DNA from: Porodaedalea pini
Lineage: Eukaryota > Basidiomycota > Agaricomycetes > Hymenochaetales > Hymenochaetaceae
Assembly (NCBI GenBank): GCA_002794775.1
Contig: NBAY01000001.1
Location: forward strand, 62,001-126,000
Reading direction: 5' to 3'
Length of the DNA stretch: 64,000 nucleotides
Part shown: piece by piece, positions 57,246 through 64,000 of the stretch
How positions within the stretch are numbered: position 1 is the first letter of the stretch
Layout: each line of letters starts with the position of its first letter
Made by a program: the position numbers and the translations under genes
Notes under the pieces: model-generated
Databases searched by the model: none
The model's input: only the letters and a program-made list of their open reading frames with translations
Told to the model about the DNA's origin: nothing

Positions 57246-57817
57246 CCCACCCAGGCTCATCCCCAGCGTACGTCGTCGCTGTCGACTCGCCTTCACTCAG
57301 TCTAGAGGAGCGCTCCCCTCGACGGATTTGACGTGTAAACCCCCTGAACGACAACCCTCAACCCTGCCCGGACGTTTTCGGACGTTCGTGTATTACATAA
57401 ACATATCAACCGACATCTCCCGACCCTGGCTCTACGAATTAGCCTCTGGTGGAGCACGCACCTAACGTGGACGTGGGTAACCAGACGAGTCCAAACTTCG
57501 ACAACAATCTCGTTTGTAATCTCACTCGGATCCTACCGCCTCGTCATCAACTTCGCTGACGAACCCGCTCAACGTTGGCGTAACCCCGGATCGAACACGC
57601 AACCGATCCCTGTCCCACCGCCAACGTCAAGATAGATCTCACCGACGAACAGCGACGGGCCCTTCCTGCCTCAGCCCGTTGGGATCCAGATCGACCAGGC
57701 TACGTCGCGACCAATAACAGCGGCGTCACCCACGACATCTGGTGGAGTGAAGTCCGGCACGGCTGGTATTCGTCAGACGAACGAGGAAGGAGAGCAAGGT
57801 GGCCTCCAGCTACCCCA

Positions 57818-59017
57818 TTGTCACCCGCACCGTCAACGTCTACGGTTAACCTACCACCGACTCCGGGTCCTTACCGCGAGACCAACAGAGATCCCTCACC
57901 GCCGACTCCCCCAGAACCTTCAACACCCGAACCCGCGATGTCAGCAGAAGGTTTCAGCCAACAGCAAATGGCGCAGATCGCGGCCATCGTTGCGAATGCC
58001 TTCGCCCATCAGGCGAACAACGCCCCAGCACCGGTCGCGGCCGCTAACCCCCCGACCCCCAACATAGACGTCGCCCGACCACGTGAATTCACTGGTGGCG
58101 ACGATTACCTTGACTTCAGACGCGAAGTCCTTCTTTTCGTGTCCGCGAACCCAAACCGATACCCTACGTCGGAGAGTAAGATCTACGTAGCTCTCTCCTA
58201 CCTGAAGGGTGGTAATGCGGCAACGTGGGCGCAGAACTACGTCGAGGAGTCGACAACGGCGGGAATCGTTACCTTCACGGACAGCTGGGAAAGATTCCAG
58301 GAACGACTCGACGCCTCGTTCGACGATCCGAACCGAAAGGAAGCTGCGCTGAAAGATTTCCGGGAGAAGGTTCAGAAGGACCTCACCGCAGATAAGTTCT
58401 TCCAACAACTTGACGTCATCATCAAGCGGGCGGAACTGAAAGACGACAGCGTTATCTGCGACCGCCTCAAGCGAGCAATGAACATCGAGGTAGTCCGCGG
58501 CGTGCTGAGGTCGACGCCCGTACCGACAACGTATGAGGCGTGGAAGAACAAAGCTATCGAGATCGATCGCGGAGAACAGCAGATCCGCGCGATTCAACGA
58601 GGCCGCCCGTTCATACCGCAACCTCGCCAACAACAACCGGCACCCCCCGCTCGGCGCCAACTTGCAACCCCGCACGTCGACAAACGCGACGCGACCGGCG
58701 TCACGTTCGGAGGTATCGGACAACCGATGGACGTCTCTATGAACGAGGCACGTCGCAGAAGAGCTTGCTGGATCTGTGGTCAAGAAGGCCACTTCAAGGA
58801 CAGGTGCCCGCAGGGGAAAACGATTATCCAGCGTATGCTGGAACTGATGGCCCCTGGCGAACGCCGCATCCTCGCAGACGAGCTTGGAGCGATGAAGGAG
58901 TCAGCCTTCGAGGAAGTCGTAGACACTCGGAGGTCGACGGTGGAGGACTATGTGGAGGAAGGAGAGAATGACGAAGAGGTCGTTGGCTCGCAGGGTTTTG
59001 CGAGTGGTCAGGCGTAG
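57818..59017 (+). CDS. gag: Gag, chromovirus copy 2
   Basis: 399 residues from the first in-frame ATG (MSPAPSTSTVNLPPTPGPYR). The capsid core and zinc knuckle (CWICGQEGHFKDRC) are as in copy 1. The frame is open upstream to 57584 with conserved sequence (DLTDEQRRALPASARWDPDR, VTHDIWWSEVRHGWYSSDER), so the real N-terminus is probably further upstream and reached by splicing or a non-ATG start. The slippery heptamer GGGTTTT is at 58993-58999. Confidence 0.9.
   Translation: MSPAPSTSTVNLPPTPGPYRETNRDPSPPTPPEPSTPEPAMSAEGFSQQQMAQIAAIVANAFAHQANNAPAPVAAANPPTPNIDVARPREFTGGDDYLDFRREVLLFVSANPNRYPTSESKIYVALSYLKGGNAATWAQNYVEESTTAGIVTFTDSWERFQERLDASFDDPNRKEAALKDFREKVQKDLTADKFFQQLDVIIKRAELKDDSVICDRLKRAMNIEVVRGVLRSTPVPTTYEAWKNKAIEIDRGEQQIRAIQRGRPFIPQPRQQQPAPPARRQLATPHVDKRDATGVTFGGIGQPMDVSMNEARRRRACWICGQEGHFKDRCPQGKTIIQRMLELMAPGERRILADELGAMKESAFEEVVDTRRSTVEDYVEEGENDEEVVGSQGFASGQA
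58993..58999 (+). promoter_or_regulatory. -1 ribosomal frameshift heptamer, copy 2
   Basis: CAG GGT TTT in the gag frame, 18 nt before the gag TAG. The -1 frame is open from 58972 into pol, so the shift window is only about 45 nt and contains this one canonical heptamer. Confidence 0.65.
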
Positions 59018-59052
59018 CCATCGGGGCGACTGACCGGGAAGAACAAGGGACT

Positions 59053-62000
59053 TTGAATCCGGACTCGTTAAAATATAACCAACCGTCTGTACAACACGTA
59101 GATGCGAACGACGTCGATGGTTTTCCGGAGTATGAAGTCCCCACCGGTGTGAAAAGAAATGAAGGGTACGAGCAGTTGTTCATGAGAGGAACTGGCGGAC
59201 GCCAGCTGGACCTTCTCCTGAACGTCGGACACAGTGTGAAAGGTGAAGTGAGGGAGGTAGACGCTCACGCACTCGTGGACTCGGGATGTACAGGATCGTG
59301 CATCGACGTGAGGTTCGTCGAACGGTATGGGCTAGAGACGAAGCGGTATATCCGACCCCTTGCGGTGCTCAATGCCGACGGCACGCACAACGAAGCTGGG
59401 TTGATCGAGGAATACGTTGACGTTGAACTCACGATCGGTCATCATAAGGAACAGATCGTCCTGGCAGTAACCTCATTGGCGTCTTCTAACATCTTCCTGG
59501 GGTACGACTGGCTTCGACGACACAATCCAGAGGTCAACTGGAAGACGGGGACACTCGACTTTACTCGCTGTCCAGGTGAATGCGTGGTAGAGAAGGACGA
59601 CAAGGAAGGTATGCGGAGGGTGTGGAGAGCAGCAGAGGAGACGAGGAGGGTGAGAGAGGTGCGAATGGACAAGGAGTCCTGGCCCGCATACCTCAACGAC
59701 TACGCCGACGTCTTTAGCGAAAAAGGCTTCGAAAAGCTACCGGAACACCGACCATGGGACCACGTCATCGACTTGAAACCCGATTTCAAACCAAGTGACT
59801 GTAAAATCTACCCGCTCACGCCAACAGAGCAACAGTCACTCAAGGACTTCCTCGATGAAAACTTGAAGTCGGGTCGCATTCGACGGTCGATATCGCCCAT
59901 GGCGTCGCCCTTCTTCTTCATTAAGAAGGCCGACAAATCGCTACGCCCGATCCAGGATTACCGTAAGCTCAATGACGGTACGATCAAGAACAAGTATCCC
60001 CTCCCTCTCATTGACGAACTCGTCGACAAGGTCAAGAAAGCGAAGTACATCACTAAGCTTGACCTTCGCTGGGGGTACTACAATATCCGGATCCGCGAGG
60101 GTGACGAATGGAAAGCAGCGTTTCGCACAAACATGGGCCTCTTCGAACCGACAGTCATGTTCTTTGGTCTCTGCAACGCCCCGGCAACGTTCCAGGCTTT
60201 TGTCAATCACATCTTCAAGGAACTGATTTACGCTAACCTGATCATCGTATACCTCGACGACATATTGATCCTCTCGGAGACCATTGAGGAACATATAGAC
60301 ACGTCGAGGCGCGTCCTTCAGATCCTGCGAGAGAATGGCCTGTACCTGAAGCCGGAGAAGTGCGAATTTGACGCCAAGGTCGTCAAATACCTCGGCCACA
60401 TCATCGGTAATGGCGAGATCAAGGCTGACCCAGCAAAGACGGAGGCGATTGCGAACTGGCCGGTCCCACGAAATCTGAAACAGCTACAACAATTCCTCGG
60501 CATGGGTAATTGGCTACGACGGTTCATCAAGGACTACAGTAAGGTGGTCCATCCGCTGACGTCGTTAACGGGCAAGAAGGACTGGGTATGGGAGACCGAA
60601 CAGCAGGAAGCGTTCGAGGAGCTGAGACGACGTCTCTGCTCACCTCCAGTCCTAGCCATCGCCAACGACGAGGGCCCTTTCCGCGTAGAAGCGGACTCGT
60701 CAAACTTTGCGCTCGGCGGTGTGTTGTTGCAAAAACAGGAAGGGAAGTGGAGGGTGATTGCCTATAGGTCAGAAGCGCTCCTACCCGCTGAACGAAACTA
60801 CGAGATCTACGACAAGGAGATGCTCGCGATAGTTTCGGCGCTCAAGGAATGGCGACAATACCTCCTCGGCGCTCGCCACACGATCGAAATCTGGTCCGAC
60901 CACGCTAACCTCACCTACTTCAGGTCAGCGCAGAAGCTGAGCTACCGTCAAGCCCGCTGGCGAACCGAACTCGAAGAGTTTGACTTCCACCTCGAACACA
61001 AATCAGGGAAGACGATGGGCAAGGCGGACCTATTATCGCGCAAGGCAGGTTACGACAAAGGCCAGGATGACAACGACGGCATCGTCTTCATCAAAGAAAA
61101 GTGGTTGAATCGTGGAATAGTGAGGACGTCGCGGGATGAAGTGTTGGAACGAGTGGGTGAAGCGCAGAGGGCACAAGACGAGTCGGAAAGGCCGACGAAT
61201 ATGGTAGAAGTCGACGGGTTGTGGCGAATGAAAGGCAAGGTGTACGTGCCGTCGACGATGAAGGAAGCGGTGTTGAGGGAGTGCCACGACTCGACCCTAG
61301 CAGGACATCCGGGATCGTCGAAGACGGTCGAACTGGTACGTCGAGACTTCTGGTGGGCGTCGATGTTCTCCGATGTCCGAGCATACGTCCGAGGATGTGA
61401 CCGCTGCCAACGAACGAAGGCTCTGAGGGCATCAAGGTCGAGACCACTTCATCCAAACGCGGTCCCTGAAGGTCCCTGGGAGATTGTCACAGTCGACCTC
61501 ATCGGAGAACTCCCGGACTCCAAGGGGCACAACGCAATCTGCGTTTTCGTCGATAGGTTCTCGAAACAGATGCACGTGATCCCGACGACGACAAAATTGT
61601 CAGCGGAAGGCATGGCTCAACTGTACCGCGACCACGTCTTCCGTCTCCATGGCTTGCCAAAAAAGATCATCCATGACCGAGGCACGCAGTTTGACGCATC
61701 AATGATGAGGGAGCTGTACAAACTCCTACACATCGAAGGCAACCCGTCGACGGCGTATCACCCGCAAACGGACGGTCAGACGGAACGCGTCAACCAAGAG
61801 CTCGAACAGTACCTCCGGCTCTTCGTTGACCATCGGCAGTCAGACTGGAAAGACTGGCTCCCTCTCGCAGAGTTCGCCTACAACAACCGAGAACACTCGG
61901 CGACAAAGATGTCACCCTTCTACGCGAACACTGGACGTCACCCTAGGAGCTTCGACGCCATACGAACTTCCTCTACCAACATGTTGGCAGAAGAATTCGC

Positions 62001-62643
62001 GAAGCACATCAAGGAGACCCATCGCGCGGCAAGGGACAATCTGGTCAAGGCAGCAGAAGACATGAAACGCTACCATGACCGGACGGCAGGAGCATCGGTG
62101 GAATACAAGGCTGGCGACAAGGTCTTCCTTGACGGGCGAAACATCAGTACGGACTCGCCGACAAAGAAACTTGCAGACAAATGGTACGGCCCCTTTGACG
62201 TCGTCGACAAGGTAGGAGCGAGCGCGTACAAGCTCAAACTCCCGAAGCGATGGAAAAAGGTCCACCCTGTCTTCAACGAAGCCCTGTTGAAACCCGCCGT
62301 TGAACCGTCGTTTGAGAGCCAGAAGCTACCGCCGCCGCCACCACCGGAAATCGTTGACAACGAAGAGGAATACGAGGTTGAAGAGGTCATTGACTCACGT
62401 CTGCACCGAGGTAAACTACAGTACCTCGTCAAGTGGGTCGGGTACAACGAACCGACCTGGCAACCGGAGACGGACTTCGGCGAGAACGCAAAGGAGGCAA
62501 TTGCTGAATTCTACCTCAAACACCCCGGTGCTCCCCGCAAACTCGATATCCCTCGCTCACGACTCCGTCCGCTCTTCGTCAACACCGAGCCAGACGACCA
62601 CGATCTTGGTTGGTCGGGACGCCCAACCTTGAGGGGGGGGTAA
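59053..62643 (+). CDS. pol: Pol polyprotein with chromodomain, chromovirus copy 2
   Basis: 1196 residues from ATG 59053 (MNPDSLKYNQPSVQHVDAND). Protease DSGCTGS, reverse transcriptase IVYLDDILILS, RNase H VEADSSNFALGG, integrase HHCC and DDE (VDLIGELP, HDRGTQFDASM, YHPQTDGQTERVNQ) and chromodomain (VIDSRLHRGKLQYLVKWVGY) are all intact. Protein identity to copy 1 is very high by eye, with most DNA differences at third positions, as expected for two functional lineages. The stop abuts the 3' LTR. Confidence 0.95.
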   Translation: MNPDSLKYNQPSVQHVDANDVDGFPEYEVPTGVKRNEGYEQLFMRGTGGRQLDLLLNVGHSVKGEVREVDAHALVDSGCTGSCIDVRFVERYGLETKRYIRPLAVLNADGTHNEAGLIEEYVDVELTIGHHKEQIVLAVTSLASSNIFLGYDWLRRHNPEVNWKTGTLDFTRCPGECVVEKDDKEGMRRVWRAAEETRRVREVRMDKESWPAYLNDYADVFSEKGFEKLPEHRPWDHVIDLKPDFKPSDCKIYPLTPTEQQSLKDFLDENLKSGRIRRSISPMASPFFFIKKADKSLRPIQDYRKLNDGTIKNKYPLPLIDELVDKVKKAKYITKLDLRWGYYNIRIREGDEWKAAFRTNMGLFEPTVMFFGLCNAPATFQAFVNHIFKELIYANLIIVYLDDILILSETIEEHIDTSRRVLQILRENGLYLKPEKCEFDAKVVKYLGHIIGNGEIKADPAKTEAIANWPVPRNLKQLQQFLGMGNWLRRFIKDYSKVVHPLTSLTGKKDWVWETEQQEAFEELRRRLCSPPVLAIANDEGPFRVEADSSNFALGGVLLQKQEGKWRVIAYRSEALLPAERNYEIYDKEMLAIVSALKEWRQYLLGARHTIEIWSDHANLTYFRSAQKLSYRQARWRTELEEFDFHLEHKSGKTMGKADLLSRKAGYDKGQDDNDGIVFIKEKWLNRGIVRTSRDEVLERVGEAQRAQDESERPTNMVEVDGLWRMKGKVYVPSTMKEAVLRECHDSTLAGHPGSSKTVELVRRDFWWASMFSDVRAYVRGCDRCQRTKALRASRSRPLHPNAVPEGPWEIVTVDLIGELPDSKGHNAICVFVDRFSKQMHVIPTTTKLSAEGMAQLYRDHVFRLHGLPKKIIHDRGTQFDASMMRELYKLLHIEGNPSTAYHPQTDGQTERVNQELEQYLRLFVDHRQSDWKDWLPLAEFAYNNREHSATKMSPFYANTGRHPRSFDAIRTSSTNMLAEEFAKHIKETHRAARDNLVKAAEDMKRYHDRTAGASVEYKAGDKVFLDGRNISTDSPTKKLADKWYGPFDVVDKVGASAYKLKLPKRWKKVHPVFNEALLKPAVEPSFESQKLPPPPPPEIVDNEEEYEVEEVIDSRLHRGKLQYLVKWVGYNEPTWQPETDFGENAKEAIAEFYLKHPGAPRKLDIPRSRLRPLFVNTEPDDHDLGWSGRPTLRGG

Positions 62644-63067
62644 TGTCAGGACTCGAACTTCCCCTTTTTCTTTATTTCCCCTTTTCCTTTTTCGTTTCTG
62701 TTAATTGCTCCTTTTCATTATCTTTAATCATCCTTCCAATCACTTCCCACACTCCCTCTACACGACCTTCATTCGTTCCATTCCCACTCGTTATGTAATG
62801 TTAGGTAATATAGTCTCAAGGTCGTCGCTATATAAGGTCTCAGGAATCGCATGAACTCCTTGTTCTGCTTTTCCTCTTACCTCCGCGTCGACCTAGGTGA
62901 GACTCGTCCCCCTTGTATTAGTCTAGTCTTGTATTAATCCTCTTACCTCCGCATCGACCTAGCCTGAGTAAGCGTGTCCCGAGTCGAAGCTCGAGTATAA
63001 CACGTCCCAGACGACAGTCAGCCGAGGCCTGCCCAGTCCGAGCCGTCTCCCGGGCTTCCGCCTAACA
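62644..63067 (+). repeat. 3' LTR, chromovirus copy 2 (long form)
   Basis: Contains the 66-bp segment at 62897-62962 (GTGAGACTCG...GTATTAATCC...CGACCTAG) missing from the 5' LTR. Confidence 0.9.
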
Positions 63068-63197
63068 CAAGTACGCTCGACAGTTCACCAAAGTCCATAA
63101 GCACGTCATCAAGGACTATGATTTCCAGCCTGGTCGACTCGTACTTGTACAGAACACCCGGATCAAAAAGGAGTTGGACCGAAAGACGAAGGCCCGG
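63068..63197 (+). pseudogene. C-terminal integrase fragment of a different Gypsy element
   Basis: Reads KYARQFTKVHKHVIKDYDFQ then PGRLVLVQNTRIKKELDRKT, typical of the GPY/F-like end of Agaricomycete Gypsy integrases, distinct from the chromoviruses here. It is cut on the left by chromovirus copy 2 and on the right by an LTR at 63198. Confidence 0.7.
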
Positions 63198-64000
63198 TGT
63201 AGATCCTGTGTATGGGTTGTTTAGGATCGGTAGTTCATTTGGGGACGTGTTTCCGTTGAGTTTTGCAGCAAATATATGCTCGGTATGAGTGCGGGAAAAA
63301 CCCGGTACACGTCAGTATGTGTCGGTATGCATCGGTACGTGTTGGTACGCGTCAATACTGTAAGGTGCTCTGGACCCGATGTGAGTGTCGGTGCAGAGCC
63401 AGAATGAGCGAGATATCAAATCCGGTGCAAGACAATAGCAATAGCAGAGACGAGAATGAAAACAAGACAAGAGATGAGACTGAAGACGAGGTTGCCACGA
63501 AACTAACTGTTGTGGAGACTAACTGCACGCACGGAAGCTGCCCTATCTGAGGGGAACTCTGCGGTAGTATTTCCCTCCCTTGCTACCTACAACAGGGAAG
63601 TCCCTAAATACAAGGTGCAAGAGATCTATCTACAGGAAAATTATTCCAAAGTGAGTATAATGTGCATACCGGGTGAAACATAGAGCATCGGAGAGAAAAC
63701 ATTCGGAATGTAAGAGAAACATAGAAATTCAAAAGAAAACCTGTCCATGCAACAATTTCCCCATTTGCATCAGTCCATCATCCGGTCATATCGCAGCTCC
63801 ACTGGAACTGAGATCCTCCAATCGGTGAGTTGTCACCCATCATCGGGCAGATCTCCGGTACGCATCCCAACTGACTCTGATGACATAAGCTTTCCGGTAC
63901 ATCCCGAATTGCCAGGGGGATCTTCCTAGTGATCCGCTGATGTGATGTCGGGCAAATCATCCTGTGTCTGGTACGCGTCGGGCAAATCATTCTGAGTCCG
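63198..64000 (-). repeat. LTR related to 33487-34420, minus strand, cut by the window end
   Basis: On the minus strand it ends ...CAGGATCTACA at 63198 and shares with 33487-34420 the blocks CGTACCAACA, GATGCTCTATGTTT-like, GTATGCACATTAT and GTAGATAGATCT. About 800 of an expected 930 bp are in the window. It interrupts the integrase fragment to its left. No gene is encoded. Confidence 0.5.

Larger units (their letters stand above)
56877..63067 (+). mobile_element. Full-length Tf1/sushi-like chromovirus, copy 2
   Basis: The 5' LTR is 56877-57233 (357 bp) and the 3' LTR is 62644-63067 (424 bp, containing the extra 66 bp). The internal organisation equals copy 1, and gag and pol are fully open. 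The flanks do not match: chromovirus leader ending CTACCG on the left, a different Gypsy pol fragment starting CAAGTACGC on the right. No target duplication is therefore present, which points to recombination or a deletion at one side after insertion. Confidence 0.9.

Overview
This is a nuclear window from a basidiomycete fungus, almost certainly an Agaricomycete (mushroom or polypore class). The evidence is dense 48-60 nt introns, an MCM2 gene split by four introns of exactly 53 nt, and mobile-element and gene families that are expanded in that class: Plavaka-type CACTA transposases, Tf1/sushi-like chromoviruses and a DUF6698 protein. The genes that look intact are mcm2 (1-2715, 5' end outside the window), two paralogous FAD monooxygenases (3686-5452 and 41351-43125, both minus), a DUF6698 protein (44216-45895, minus) and an 877-residue protein of unknown function with a minisatellite-encoded N-terminus (50254-52940, plus).

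Layout. 0-6.1 kb: mcm2, monooxygenase A and the broken 3' end of a neighbouring membrane-protein gene. 6.4-7.9 kb: decayed prolyl-tRNA synthetase. 8.3-10.4 kb: a foldback repeat and a 1.08 kb palindromic TA-target element. 10.6-34.8 kb: a nested transposon island. Its outer layer is a decayed Plavaka transposase gene (11.2-14.1 and 30.0-30.7 kb) with degenerate polyubiquitin repeats on both sides in opposite orientation (10.6-11.0 kb plus, 30.8-34.8 kb minus). A 15.9 kb composite element (14104-30007) is inserted into the transposase reading frame at a TA. It has two 2.2 kb inverted arms, each with a defective Tc1/mariner transposase, around about 5.3 kb of cargo. Into one arm a nearly pristine 6.18 kb chromovirus (22678-28859, target duplication TTTCC) has inserted.

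34.8-41 kb: a patchwork of gene fragments, including glucosamine-fructose-6-phosphate aminotransferase with its intron retained, then a second 1.08 kb palindromic element. 41.1-43.7 kb: a second copy of the monooxygenase block, directly repeated relative to 3.4-6.1 kb. 44.2-53 kb: the DUF6698 gene, a truncated Ku70 gene, fragments of another transposase and of DUF6698, and the 877-residue gene. 55-64 kb: an older chromovirus fragment split by a solo LTR, a second full-length chromovirus (56877-63067), a fragment of a different Gypsy pol, and part of another LTR.

The host genes do not form one obvious pathway. The strongest signals are architectural: a composite Tc1/mariner-like transposon with inverted transposase-bearing arms, ubiquitin-derived repeats flanking a Plavaka transposase, and a chromovirus with a predicted self-priming 5' end, a canonical -1 frameshift heptamer and an intron-like segment missing from both full-length 5' LTRs. 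All calls come from reading the sequence; no database search was run.
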